Of a DNA stretch of 64,000 bases, positions 1 to 12,161 are shown one piece after another. The position numbers and the translations under genes were made by a program. This DNA comes from Massariosphaeria phaeospora (lineage: Eukaryota; Ascomycota; Dothideomycetes; Pleosporales): the NCBI GenBank assembly GCA_011032825.1, contig JAADJZ010000001.1, positions 496,001 to 560,000 on the forward strand. Reading direction: 5' to 3'. The notes below the pieces were generated by a model. That model did not search any database. It was not told the DNA's origin and saw nothing but the letters and a program-made list of their open reading frames with translations. Each line of letters opens with the position of its first letter. Position 1 is the stretch's first letter.

Positions 1-2
1 TT

Positions 3-782
3 GTTGCACCTACCGAGGCTGAGGCACAGTGCGCGGCTCTTGCTAGGGCTGGTAAGGTGTATGCGGCTGCGTCAGAGGATATGGATACATTGACCTTCGA
101 CTCGCCCATTCTACTGAGGCATCTTACTTTCAGCGAGCAACGGAAAGAACCCATTCTGGAGATCCACCTAGACAAGACACTCGAGGGTTTGGAAATGGAG
201 CGGGACCAAGTAGGCCAACACTGAGCCGTCCGGTAGCGAGCCTGCTAACAACGAATCAAGTTCATCGATCTCTGTATCCTGTTGGGCTGCGATTACCTTG
301 ACCCCATCAAAGGCATCGGTCCCAGCACCGCCCTCAAACTCATCCGCGAACACAAAAACCTCGAAGGCGTAGTAGAGCACATAAAGAGTTCAACCAAGTC
401 CAAATACACCATCCCGGACGACTGGCCATTTGCCGATGCCCGCCTCCTCTTTCTCGAACCCGACGTCCGCCCCGCTGACGACCCGGAGTGCGACTTCAAG
501 TGGGAAGTGCCCGATATAGAGGGCCTCGTCAAGTATCTCGTCGAGGAGAAGCACTTCAACGAGGACCGTGTGCGCAGCGGTGCCGCGAGGCTCCAGAAGA
601 ACATGAAGACAGCACAACAGAGCCGACTGGAGGGCTTCTTCAAACCGGTCGAGAAGACGACGGAGGAGAAGGCCAAGCTGAAGAGGAAGGCCGAGGAGAA
701 GGTCGAGGAGAAGAAAAAGAAGCAGAAGCAGAATGCCAAGGAGAAGAAGGTGGCCAAATCAAAGGCTAGGGGTGCTGCGTAG
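3..782 (+). CDS. FEN1: Flap endonuclease 1 (FEN1/Rad27), C-terminal part
   Basis: Structure-specific 5' flap endonuclease that removes RNA-primed flaps during Okazaki fragment maturation and long-patch base excision repair. The gene enters from the left edge. Exon 3..209 reads in frame from [10 protein letters not shown] through [12 protein letters not shown], the XPG-I acidic active-site region. An intron at 210..260 (GTAGGC...GCTAAC...AAG) joins to [20 protein letters not shown], the conserved metal-binding and helix-hairpin-helix region. The tail holds a PCNA-interacting box (QQSRLEGFF, about 613-639) and then a Lys/Glu-rich basic end typical of FEN1. About 242 residues are visible, so the N-terminal XPG-N part lies outside the window. 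Identity is secure; the intron is inferred from frame and splice motifs. Confidence 0.95.
210..260 (+). other. Intron of FEN1
   Basis: A 51-bp intron with GT..AG ends and a CTAAC branch site. Splicing it joins GLEMERDQ to [12 protein letters not shown], the expected FEN1 order. Confidence 0.85.
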
Positions 783-1961
783 ACAGGTCTATGTTAGTGA
801 GGGTACGGCAATGGGGACTAAGTAGTATAGTCGTTTTTTCCCTGGCGTTATGGGACTCAGGTACTTCCGCGGTTCGGATTGCAGAGTCCAGGTTTGTGAC
901 CGGCCAGCGTCACGACTCCAACGCAGCAGGTGCTTGCTGGTGGCGTCTGCGGTATTGCCGCACGTATGAAATATGCTCTTCAAGATACCACAAATTAGTT
1001 CTTTTCAACCTTTGAGCACAATTCAAAGCTAGCAAAGCATACACTTTAGGCCCATCTACTTTTGCATGGTACCTTTGATGCTTGTTTGCTTTCGACATTC
1101 TCTGAACCTTTTAAGAGTATTATAGTCTTGTGAAGGGAGAGGATAGAGGGGGAATGATTTATCTTGAAGATGATAATATACTACTTGCTTGGGTATGTAG
1201 ATCTTGGCTAAATGTTAACTGTATACTTGAGACCTGTATGCATATGCACGCGTGTAGTTGCGGAATACATATTGGAACTGTATACTTCTAGAACCTAGAC
1301 AATATAGTAGAGGTACCATACATACATAGTACTACGTATGTATAGACGTCTACCTGCGGACCCGGGCGCAGACTTGCAAAACACTAAGGAATCGACCGAG
1401 GGCTTAGCACAGAACAGGGTCTGTGAATGCTGTTTGAGGAAGCGCCGAAACTCAAACTCTGCTATTGAAACACACGAGCTATGTAGCTCGGGGGGCTATT
1501 TACTCAAGAACGCTACTGCTACTGCTACTACTTGTACTTGTACTACTCAAAAGTTTATCTCCACTTACTCACGCTAAAGATAGGGATTGTCCTTGCAGGA
1601 GTATACGTAGTGGTACAGTCAGTGTTGCATAGCAGTGCTCTTTGAGCGTCTACAACTGAACTGAACTGAACTGAACGGAGGCAGTGAGAATGCGGATACG
1701 GCTGAACTCGGGAGCCATGGCTACGTGTGACTGCGGCGAAGGCCAGCGTTCCTGTCTACTCTACCTAGTGGCGAGGTATCGATTGTTACTACCGTGATGA
1801 ATAAAGGTCCACGGCCCCGGACTCTCCATAAAGCCGTGCGCTTGGGGATCCTTAGTAGCTGGTGCTCCGGAATTGGGTGGCGACTGGAATTCGACGTCGC
1901 CGTAGTCTCGGCGGGAGGAGCAACGTGTGTAGTGTGTGTGCGCGCGCGCCTGTGTTCGACT
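783..1961. other. Intergenic, convergent 3' ends
   Basis: Lies between the stop of FEN1 (+) and the stop of the BRCT gene (-), so it should hold both 3' UTRs. It contains a CTACTG/CTTGTA-type low-complexity patch near 1511-1546 and AACTG tandem pentamers near 1651-1677. No coding signal is seen. Confidence 0.6.
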
Positions 1962-3303
1962 TCATCTCTTGTCTTGCGTAGGCGTACTACTCCGACTCCT
2001 AACCATCATCCCGAACACGCTGCCCTGCGCCCTAGGCGCCAGTTTCAGCGCATGGAACCGCGACTCGGGGAGTCGGCGCTCGGCCTTGATGCTTTGGATA
2101 ACCCTACATATCCCACATATTAGCAAACGCGTCTCAGTAGCCTCTGTCCGCACTCGCACCAGCCCGTCACAATAAACAGAGAAGATGACAAGAAAAAAGT
2201 TATCCAACTCACCATTGAACGGTCACGAACTTGACAGTCTTGCTCACCGTCCGCGCAATCTCCTTCTGGATCTTGGTGGCTGCGAGACCGCCGCCCGCGC
2301 CGCCGTGGTGGCCGTTGTTGACGATGCCGAGGATGACGTGGGTGACGGTGCGGCGGCCGAGGGCGGTGGAGGTGCGGGCACCGTGGGCGGCGAGCACGTG
2401 TTTGAGTTTGTGGTCGGAGATGTGGGGAGCCGTGGAGCCGTTGATGTAGAAGCGGAGGTTGTGGAAGATTTGGGTTGGCGGAGCGGTTTGGATGGGCGCT
2501 GACGGGGTTTCGTCGGTGGTGAGGTCTGCTGGAGGGATGTTAGGGGTTGTGGGAGGAGATTGATAGAGGGAGGGGTGACACTCACGCTCTTCTGCTTCCG
2601 CGCTGGGGCTCTGGACCTTGATATCAGCGGCCATGTCCACGTCCTCATCCACCGATTTCCCCACCCCGTCTTCTCTCCCTCCTTTCTTCGCGCCCCACAC
2701 CTCCATCAGACTCCTCTGGCCACCCGCCCTCAACCCCTTCGCGCCTTTCTCCCACCCGCCATTAGCCTTCCTCCCATCCTTCCCAAAGCCCTCACTCCCC
2801 GCGCCCACCGTATCAGCGACCCTCGCCCCCCCGCTCAGACCGCCTCGAAACTGCTCGCCGAGCTTGAGGTTGCGGGATTCCCGCCAGGAAGTCGATCCCG
2901 ACAGGCGGTTGTTAGCGCGCTGGTGGCCTGTTGATCCGCTGTTCCAGGGATCGAAGACGGTGTGGATTACGGGAGCGGCCGCCGACGACGACGATGCTGC
3001 GGCGCGGTGCTGACTCTGACTTCGACCGTGAGAGGGAGCGGTGGAGGAAGAGGAGGCTGTCGCTCGGCGGGCGGCGTGGTTCTCGTCGTGCAGGGGAGTC
3101 GGACGAGAGCTCCCCGCCACGCCGGGGGTCATTGCGCGGGAGGCTGCGCTGTTGCTCTGCACCGGCGCATGTGTGCTTCTACTTGCGACCGACCGCACAC
3201 TTGTGCCTCGGGCGCGAGCTGCTGCTGCAACGGCTGTCGGTGCAGTCTGGGCCGAGGGAGGCAGCTCCAGATCGCCGTCGTCGAGCGCGAAGTGGGATGC
3301 CAT
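1962..3303 (-). CDS. BRCT-domain protein
   Basis: Two-exon gene. Exon 1 is 3303..2213; the intron is 2212..2104 (GTGAGT...TGCTAAT...TAG); exon 2 is 2103..1962, giving about 410 residues. The first 270 residues are Ser/Ala-rich and probably disordered. Residues about 278-378 form one BRCT fold: an opening QIFHNLRFYINGST, a middle GARTS...VTHVILG, and after the intron the Trp-containing end VTVQWVIQSIKAERR. BRCT modules bind phosphopeptides or DNA ends in repair and checkpoint proteins, so a nuclear genome-maintenance role is likely, but no other domain identifies the family. The opening resembles the REV1 BRCT, yet no polymerase domain is present. Joining across the intron completes the BRCT helix, which supports the model. 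Confidence 0.75.
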
Positions 3304-4282
3304 CGGGTGACGGGTCGCGGCGGCGGGGCAGCACGCATGTACCTTGCAGATGTGCGGTGTGATGCCCAGAGTGTGACAAGATAATGTGATAAGATAAACG
3401 TGACCGAGCGTGCATGTGCGTGCCCTATACCTAGTGCAATGCTGCGAGCAGACTGTTTTGGTCTCGTCGCTGTCAGAAACAACAGGGCTGGCGGTGGCAA
3501 CTGTTCATACGGAACAGCGGGGGTTGTTGTTGTTGTTGTGGTGAGGAAAAGCAACAACGAGAACAAGGCGAGCACGGCCTCGTTATCTCCCCGGTAATGG
3601 CCAGACCAGGTTGGAGTCCTTGTTGGCACAGCACAGCACAGATCACTGAAGATGGCTTGAGCAGGATTTAGATTTTATCGAACCACATTGGTATTCGTTG
3701 GGTGCTAGCATATCGCACATACTTTTTCCAGCTTTCCATAGCTAACCAGACCATCCAGCATTCATTGCTCATGGTGAGTACAGCGGCAAAAGCCACCGAA
3801 AAACGCCCATACCTATGCGGCCTTATTCAAACGCCATCCCATGATGGACAAAAATATGCCCCCCTACACTATGATCATGCAACTGAAAGAGGAAAAGAAT
3901 ATATGCGAACAGGGAAATACACTGCAGATAGACTGGGTAGCTTTTGGCTCGTGAGAGACATGCCTCTAGAACGCCCGCTGATAACGTGAGCAAAAATAGC
4001 TCTTGCAAACCTCGGCTGGCTTCGCAAGGCTCATAGAAAAACAACTATAGAAGGAATGGAGGGAAAAAGAAAAGAATGGACGACGTTGATAGAGGAACCC
4101 ACGAACCCGTGCAGCATGAGGTTCCGCACGGACGTGGTAGTGACGTTGTTTCCCCTGGGTTGGCAGGTCGGCAAAGAAGTTCATGCTGTGCTTTCGTCCG
4201 CATGGTAACATAATGAAATTGGCCGTTATTCAGTCATTGCTGTCGTTTCAACGTCGTAAAGTGGATATGGTGTGGCTTCTGA
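3304..4282. other. Intergenic
   Basis: Upstream of the BRCT gene and downstream of the next minus-strand gene. A GTTGTT run lies near 3522-3540. No convincing gene is seen. Confidence 0.5.
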
Positions 4283-5739
4283 TCATTTTGCTTGAGCCTT
4301 GGAAGAAGCTTCGTACATCATCCGGTGTCGACGCATCTCCTCGGCGTTGAATGGCATCGCGTCGCTGCCTTTTCTGCTGCTTGGAGCCAAAGAGATGGAA
4401 CTCCCGTTCCCGTTCCTGAGGCTTCCCAAGTTGGCGAATGAGCGCGCCTTCTTAATCGACTTCTTGCCCTTATTTTCCCCAGTCATTGGAACCATGTCGG
4501 ATTGCCGCTCAACTCTAACAATCTCCTCAACATCCGGTCGAGTCTTGACTCGCATCCGCTTGAACTCTCTAGCAATCTTTTCGAGCGTGCTGAGTCCCTT
4601 CGGGAATTGTTTGACGTCGACGGGAGAGTCCGGAAGAGGGTTCTCTTGCATGACCATTCCAGCGCTTGGCCTGCGTTCGGATCCAAAGCTTACGCCCGAA
4701 TCAGTCTTCTTGCCTTTCCTCGTTTCCTCGACAGCTTTGAAATCCTCGGTGCCCAACGTGGTCATGCAGTCATCGATCATGTTCTTAGCCACTCGAAGGT
4801 ATTTGTCGACTTGCTTCTGGACGGACGGCCATCCGTTTTCTTCATCGGGCCCCTTGTTCATATCCATGACACGGCGAAGGACAGACGGCCCATTCCTCTG
4901 TACTAACCCAATGTAATCAAAAAAGGCTTCACGCTCTTCCCTCAGAATCTTATGCGAGAGCAATGGGGCAGGCACTTTGTCTTGGTTGTTCGGTGGCTGA
5001 GGCGGAAGTAGTGTGTTGAGCATGCCCATGCAGTTGAGCTTGTTGAATGGCGTGTATGAGAGCTCATTGACCATAACCTAGGTGTCTTAGTTAGCCATGG
5101 CCTTCACGGGCGATTCTTCGGGATATTTACCCAACGACGCAATCCAAGCCACAGCTGGGAATAGTAATTCTCAGCTTTCTTGTTCTTCCCCTGCACATTC
5201 TTGGCCCATAGAGCTATCCCCGGAAAGGTATCAGACATAAACTCCACATCCTTGTCGAAGGTATCCTGGTGAATTTGGACTCTCTCGAAGGCCGCGATCA
5301 TTTCCTTGCGTCGCCTAGTCTCCAGATCCTTGAGATAGTCCAGGGCTGTAAGTGCCTGAGGGAAATCGACGAGTGCCAGGCAGGGATGGAAGCATCGAGA
5401 CACGAAGCTGACAATGAATGTTGGCGGAAGTGAGCTCGGCTGTGTTGGTAGTGAGCCAATGTGGCTCATGAGCTGGGATGTAAAGTTCATGGTTGCGGAC
5501 TCGGTCTCGCTCCATGTGAATTGGCCTGATATGGGCGATGTGCTGGACGCACTGTTCGGAGTCGGTGCGCGGGGCATATCTTTCGACAAAGGTTGCGGTG
5601 CACAGTTGAGCGCATACATAGTCCGGAGGGGGATCTCATAACTTCCAGGGTACTGCAGTACGTGATCCAGAATCATGTTGTACGATGCGTTTGTAGCGTT
5701 CGTCTCCACGGACGGATTGCGAGAGTGCGTCGATGACAT
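4283..5739 (-). CDS. Conserved fungal protein of unknown function
   Basis: Two exons, 5739..5131 and 5077..4283, with an intron 5130..5078 (GTAAAT...GGCTAACT...TAG), encode about 467 residues. I chose the ATG at 5739 (MSSTHSRNPSVE); the frame is open further upstream, but that extension is Cys/Pro-rich and UTR-like. The first part has Ser/Thr/Pro-rich linkers around a helical block (NMILDHVLQYPGSYEIPLR). The middle (about 120-330) is rich in aromatic and charged residues and looks globular, running across the splice (GLRRW to VMVNELSYTPF). The C-terminus is basic and Ser-rich. No signal peptide, membrane segment or known catalytic motif is visible, and I do not recognise the family. The globular core suggests a real conserved gene. 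Confidence 0.7.
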
Positions 5740-8700
5740 GGCTGCGAGAGTGTGTAAGTGCAGCGTGGGTGATAGCCCAGGACAGTGTTGGTCTGTTGCT
5801 TGGAGTGGCGGTTGAGGCGATGGTGGCGCCGGAAGTTCCCTGCGTGCACAGCACACTGTGGGAGCAGACACAGAGAGCTTCTGGTAATCAGACGAAAACA
5901 CCAGCGAGGAAGGCTGTCCGGAAAAATAAAGTGTTGTCCAGCGAAAGAGGGGCGTGAATTGGTAGTGAACGAGGGAAGGTCGCGGCTAAACTCCGTGCAG
6001 TGCGGAGAATGAGGAAGATGCGGTCCGGAGGTCAAGTATGCTATAAAAGCAACTTTGTGCAAATGTCGTCTCGGCCACTGCGGGTGTTTGAGGCCTGAAG
6101 GACTTTGGACGTTTTGTTGCTGTGTAGGGGTTGGCGCGAACGGGTGTTGTGGTAAACAAATGAACGACGAGCACACGCGCCACGACGCCGGCCGATGCGG
6201 GGCAGGGAGAACAGATAGCGGGAGAGCGAAGTAGAAGGAGAGAGAGAGAGAGAGAGAGAGAGAATCGACGTGCAGTTTGTGCCTGGAGAGAGGCCGTGAG
6301 GTCGCAAAGAGCAGCGAAGAGGTGGGAGGATCTGAAGAGCTTTTTGGAGTGGTGCACAAGGCCCCTGGTCGGCGCACGAGCTACACTGCTACAAGCACAG
6401 GCGGCACACCACGGCCATGGCGCTAGTGTGGGACAGGGATGCTGAGCAGTGCAGAGTGCACAGTGGTGCAGCGCGCAGACCGGGAGCGTTGTTTGAGCGC
6501 GCGAGCGTGTGGGAGTCTGAGTGCTCAGTGCGGCGAGTGGAGAGGGCGAGCAGCAAGCCGGGCCCGGGCAGGGATCAGGGTTGCGGGGCCCGCTGGAAGG
6601 AGCCACCGCCATCCTCGCGGCGCCAAAGCAGCCTAGCGCGGGCTCGCTAGAACGGCCCAATGCGCGACCGCGAAGGGCCCCCGTCACGCACAGCCATCAC
6701 GACTCCCCGGGGCCATCACGACTCGACCCCGCCTGCGTGCGCCGAGGGCCCCAGGGCAGCTCGCCGGCAGCCGCATTGTAGCAGCACCACCAGCAGCAGG
6801 AGCTATGTCGGTTCGTGCAGCTGGCGAGGGTGCCGAAACGCACTTTGTTTATCCAGTGCGCTGCCCAGGAGCTCCACAGGTCGCCCCCCTTGCCATCGCC
6901 CGCCTGCCCAGGTGTGTCTTTTCTCTAGTGGGCGCTCACGCCCACGCCCACGCCGCCCAGCCGAGCCCAGCCCAGTCCAACTCGCCCAAGGGCCCACGGT
7001 GACGGCTTGTGGAGAGGCTCTGAGGCTTGAGCCCTGTTGCTTTCGTGGGACCGGTGGCGTCTGTCAGCGTGCTGAGTCGTCGCCGAAGTTGGAACCAAAC
7101 CTTGCCGCGGATGGCTCTCCGGAACCTACTTGTAAATACACCTCTTGGCTTGTCGACCGTTTCTCTCCCGAGCACGCACAGCGGGACCCTGGCCATCCTG
7201 GGGTAGACCCGTAGAAACAAAACGACTGCCCCAAGGAATCCATCAACATGCGACGCAGAGTCCGAGGCTTGCAGGGAGAGGTCATCCAGGTCGTCACAAA
7301 AGCACATTGGAGCTGGAACCGTTCCCTGCCGCTCACTTCAGCCTGCAGCTGCAGTTGAAAATCGTGCAGCAGATGCATTACAACGACGACCACTGAGCGA
7401 CACGGAATTGGCTGCCATCGGCCCAATCACTGAATGCGCCGAAGTGTGCTTCGGTCCGCTCCCACTACTTCCCCGTGCCCGTTTCATCAGCCACGGCTGG
7501 CACGCTGGACCCGAGGGTCCATTTCGTCACAAGCATCAACGGCAGTGAATAGGCGTGCGCTACTGCCGGTTTTCAGGGTAGCGGGAACCTTCCTGTGCCT
7601 CCAACAAGGTGGCAGCAAAATACAGGGCTCGCTCACCCGCAAGTATCTTTACAAAAATGGTAGCATCAATCGTCTCCGACTTGTCTGCAGCGCTCATAAA
7701 ATGCTGCCTCCTTTCGCGCCGAGGTCGGACGAATATCCAGCGGCCGAAGAGAGGCCATGCGGCAATCGTCACCTTACGACCATCGCTTCTGCAAGGTCCC
7801 TTGCAAACGCGGAGAAAATGGCCTGTGTGTCGGCGCACTCAATACCCATCTGGCCTTCGCCATGGAGCCAGAGCCACCCACCAACCATAGCGTGGGCCAT
7901 CGAAGGAAATACGATATCGATAGAAGGTCAATGTTGCCACGAAAAAGCACCACAACACCAGTACGAATTCCAACATGACATGCCGCGACGGTGCATGGTA
8001 CCGGCGACGGCGACGGCGTCAGCCCGTTGCGCAAGAGAGATTGGCAGCTAGATGATAGCGTGGAAGCAAATGATTGCCCGATTCGTGTGTCCATGATTCT
8101 AGCGTCGCGTGCAACCTCTAACGTTCAATATTCGCTCGGTTCTCAAAGAAGCAGAGACGCCATCTGGCTCGATTGATCACCAAGCGCAGGAGTTCCACGA
8201 GGTGATTTGGTGAACGGACGACAAGTTGCTTCCCTCCAACCCAACGGCCGTAGGATCCAGCAAAAAAAAGAATAGTCGGCATGCATGCCAGCCTTGATGA
8301 CATCCCACAAAGCACAGAACATCAAAGCTATATTAGGAAGCTGCCGAGTGGAGGTTGCGCGGAACACGGTGGCGGCGGCAACAAACGCGTCAACAACCGA
8401 CTTAAACCAATGATGTAGGTACATGGCGTACATGGCGACAACGCGTCTCAGTTGCACGAGAATTCAGCCCAGATCCATCTTCCACGTCGACGACTGTGAT
8501 TCTCCGTACCGATCGTGGTGGGTCGGTCCGCTGCCAAGATAACATGGAGAACATGGCCAGTGGCACAGCATCCAATACTCTGTCTCATCGCAGCTGCAGG
8601 TGGCGATTGGCAGAGTTAAGATTTCTATGGTTGCATGCAATAATAGAGCTGGACGTCTTGTTGCCATCGAACGTGCCAAAAGGCTCCAGAAGGCGTAGAC

Positions 8701-9337
8701 AGGCCGGTAACTAGCTGTAGGTCCTCAGAAAGAGACTTTAGGGCGGCCCGAATGACGTGTAAAGACCCGGACAGGACAGCTGACAACTCCACCTGTGTGC
8801 GCAGGTGGTTTGATTGATTTGATTGATTAATTGATTGCTCGACTGACTGATTATTGACATGGCCTCTGCGAACAGCCATTTGTAAGTATGCAATCTGAAC
8901 ACCGACTAGACATAGCAAGGGTGAGCAGCGATTTGCACTGTCGATTTTGACAGCGGATTCTTGCCCTATACAGCGGGAGTGATTTCGGTAAGCGATGACG
9001 TCGGGACATTCTTGCCACCTTTACTCCGTACTACAACCTAGAGCCAATGTTCTGGCAACCGCCGCACTGTTGATATGTAGAATAACATCTAGTCGATTCG
9101 GCGTCGAGACGAGCAATCCAATAGTGGCGATCTCGGCACATCGCATGCCCCTCCATATCTTGCATACGCGACCGCGCAATAGCCGCGGAACCTCTAAGCG
9201 GGGAGATGTCGCTCTCGCGCCCTAGATGACTCATCACTGGAACTAGGGACATAAAAGTCAGTGCTCCCTATGCGATGAGACTATGAAGAGTCAATCTCGG
9301 CAGACAGATCCGATATACTCTACGTCGACTCGGCAAC
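5740..9337. other. Long intergenic region, divergent promoters
   Basis: 3.6 kb between the unknown gene (-) and the PhzF gene (+). It contains a (GA)n run at about 6238-6262 and GATT/GACT microsatellites near 8813-8853. Several frames stay open over 180-200 codons but overlap each other on both strands and show no recognisable domain. An ACATAAAAG TATA-like site at about 9249-9257 lies about 80 bp before the PhzF start. Confidence 0.5.
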
Positions 9338-10434
9338 ATGTCACGCCAGCTCGACTTCGTTACCGTCGATGTCTTCACGCAGACCCGGTACAAGGGAAAC
9401 CCGTTAGGAATCGTGCACGTACCCAAGTCGGTGTCGCTGAGCCAGGAAGAGAAGCAGGCCATTGCGCGGGAATTCAATCTCTCGGAATCCACGTTCGTCC
9501 ACGCGCGGGATGACGACGGAGAAGCTCTGTCTTGGACCGTGGACATCTTCATGGTTTCGAAAGAGCTGCCGTTTGCGGGCCATCCTACCATAGGAACAGC
9601 TTGTCATTTGTTGTCTAAGATTGCCCTTGAGCGAGGTTTGAACGAGGGTGAAATCGAGGCGCAGTTCAAACTGAAGGCGGGACTCGTCGCATTGCGATTT
9701 GATGTTGGTAAAAGAGTTGCTCGAGCCGCTATCCCTCACGATGTGTATGTACGCTATTTTTCTCTGCAACATGTTGGTGGTGTTTGCATACTGAGGTCTG
9801 AAAATGGGAAACGTGGTGAACTTTTAATGGGACTATAGCATGGGTTAGCTATACCGCAGTAAACATACTGACGGGAACTTATCACAGACACATACATCGC
9901 AAGGCATGGCCGATCGACGACTTGTTGAAAAGCCAACCGCGACTAGCCGATGCCAATGAGAGTAGCAGAATAAGCCACGAGAAAGAATTTCCAGTCGTGT
10001 CCATCGTGAAGGGCATGTCATTCGTCCTGATCGAGCTGAAAGATGAGAAAACGCTTGAACTCGTAGCGACCACGGCCGACAATTGTTCGGTTGGCGAACT
10101 CGACGAAGGGTGGAGCCCGTCTTTTGTCGGGACGTACTTCTATGTTCGATCCAAAGACGCCGTGGCTGGTACAAGAGTACTGAGAACGAGGATGATTGAA
10201 GGCACGCTGGAAGACCCGGCTACAGGAAGTGCGGCGAGTGACCTGGCTGCCTATCTCTCTCTCGTCGATAGTAAACCTGGACAAACGCTGAGGTACGAAA
10301 TCACACAAGGAGTGGAAATGGGTCGACGAAGCGAAATCGTTGTTGAGGTGATCATGGACGACGACGGCAAGATTGCGACGGTGTTTCTTGAAGGAAGTGC
10401 TGTGCCGGTGATGGGAGGTCGATTAACAATCTGA
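9338..10434 (+). CDS. PhzF-family isomerase/epimerase-like protein
   Basis: Member of the PhzF / diaminopimelate-epimerase-like fold. Exon 1 is 9338..9744, the intron is 9745..9887 (GTATGT...CACAG), and exon 2 is 9888..10434, giving about 317 residues, normal for the family. Visible hallmarks are DFVTVDVFTQTRYKGNPLG at the start, NLSESTF with the probable catalytic Glu (residue 50), PFAGHPTIGTA, and EDPATGSAASDLAAYL near residue 244. These sit around the active-site cleft between the two similar lobes. In bacteria PhzF isomerises a phenazine precursor; fungal members mostly have unknown substrates, so no phenazine pathway should be inferred. No biosynthetic cluster partners lie nearby. The acceptor choice restores the VHIHRKAWPIDDL segment. 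Confidence 0.88.
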
Positions 10435-12161
10435 GGGAGGCGAGGCTCAGGGAGAAGCTCACTCGGACCAACAGCACCCTTGGGACACGAGATGGAACGC
10501 CGGTATGTGAGATCTCAATGTTGTTGTCAGAGTCCTGTACAGGAAAGAAGAGACAAGAGCAAAGCGAGTTTGTGCAATGTTCCATAACGCGGACTCCTGT
10601 CGAGGCGTCAGTCACAAGAGAATCTTCAGACGCTGCAAGAGTGGGGCAGTCAGCGCCAATATATTCGGTATTTCTCCGAGACTCGATGAATGTATCTTGG
10701 CAAACGTGCTCCGAACAAGTTCTGTCGCATGCCAATCTGGTAGAAGGCGGTAGTCCGTGGGGCAAAACGAGTCTTGTCTCTGTGGAAGTCCCCTGTGGAA
10801 GCTCCCACGTCCCAGCCTTACCTATCGAGAGCGACGAAGTGCGCCGCATGAACCGTCGAGGTAGATGGACAAGGGGATAAGCCGATTCACGATCTTCTTA
10901 CTGGATTGAGTAGGTACGCCACTCTAAGAGATCGCATCGGAGTGAAGAAATCCGCGTATCCGTCCAGCATGTTGAGAAGGAGCTTTGTGACCAGCAGCGG
11001 GTCGGATAACTTCCTCCCTTCAAAGCCTTGCGACAGCAACACTGCAAAGCAAAGACGGTATATGCGTAGTTACTATGAAGTACCAAGTGCTTCTCCCGTA
11101 ACATTTCGTACGGGATGTGAGTAGACAATGTGCGGGCCATCCGGATTCGCTGCTCCCGCAACCATCGTATGTTGTTGCGGCGGCCGTGGTGATAGAAGGA
11201 TTGTAAGGAGGATGAAGTCAGTAGGAAACGCAGGAGGGTTCCGTTTGATGCCTCAGACTCGGGCACTATGTCACTTGTCAGAACGAGTTTGGCAGTCATG
11301 ACAGACGGGCCTGGTCCAGTCCTAACTGCTTCCCTCCAAGAGGCCGTCGAATGAGGATCGCGAACTTGGGGGGCTGGCGCGCTAAACAGGCCCGAGTGCG
11401 GATTGTGGCTCGCCATGCTTCCTTCAACACCGTTGGCCAAGCATGAGAAACCCTCAGTCGGGATCGCCAGGACAGTCCTGCCGTACCTTCGGTTGCTGAT
11501 GGCCGCAGGCGTGAGGCATCACAGCGGTTTGAGGGAGCAAAGTCCTTGAGACAGTTCCTCGAATTAAGATTGACTTGGCGCCCGTGTTGGTGCTAGTGTA
11601 CCCCAGCTCCGGCTTAGCGCGGACCAAGTGAGGGTCGGAGGGTCTCAAGTCGTCCCCCACCTCCTGTGGCCCCTCAGACGCCGCCCGTTCCAGCACCATT
11701 CTCAATGCCTTCAGAGAATTTGACCCCGGCATCGCTGCCGACGCCACCTTAGCAGAGCATGGCGCTTCTTGACTCCCGCGCCCTGTGCGCCGTCCCTCAG
11801 GCAGCGTGTATGGTGGTTCGTGAGACACACCCGCCTTCATCGTGGGTTTCATGCCCGAGGTACGCTCAGCCGCCTTACCAGGTTGCTCCGCTACTGAGCT
11901 CGCCAAGGTGATAAAGGCCATGCGATGGACGGCCAAATAGCCTCTTATTTTCCACCATCTTCTGTCAACACTTCCTTAGCACTTGGGATCATCAGTCGAG
12001 GGTTACATTCCTTTCTCTTCCTTCCTCTACTTTCTTTTCAGATTACGTTGAACGTATCTGCCTTTTGCTCTTTAATCCACCGCAAGCCGGCTCCATTCAT
12101 TTGTATTCTATTCTAGCAGTACCAGCTCTATACCTCTCGTCCGCCTTCGCCCTCCGTAATC
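10435..12161. other. Intergenic
   Basis: 1.7 kb between the PhzF gene and the secreted protein gene. Minus-strand frames at 10898-11440 and 11454-11936 are open but have no recognisable motif and no partner exons. The pyrimidine-rich stretch at 12000-12110 is probably the promoter or leader of the next gene. Confidence 0.45.

Noticed and set aside
9338..10434. Phenazine biosynthesis locus
   Set aside because: Only a PhzF-fold protein is present. Fungal members are not tied to phenazines and no other pathway genes are near.
10898..11936. Two long minus-strand frames between the PhzF gene and the secreted protein gene
   Set aside because: No motif, no sensible splice join between them, and composition like the surrounding spacer.
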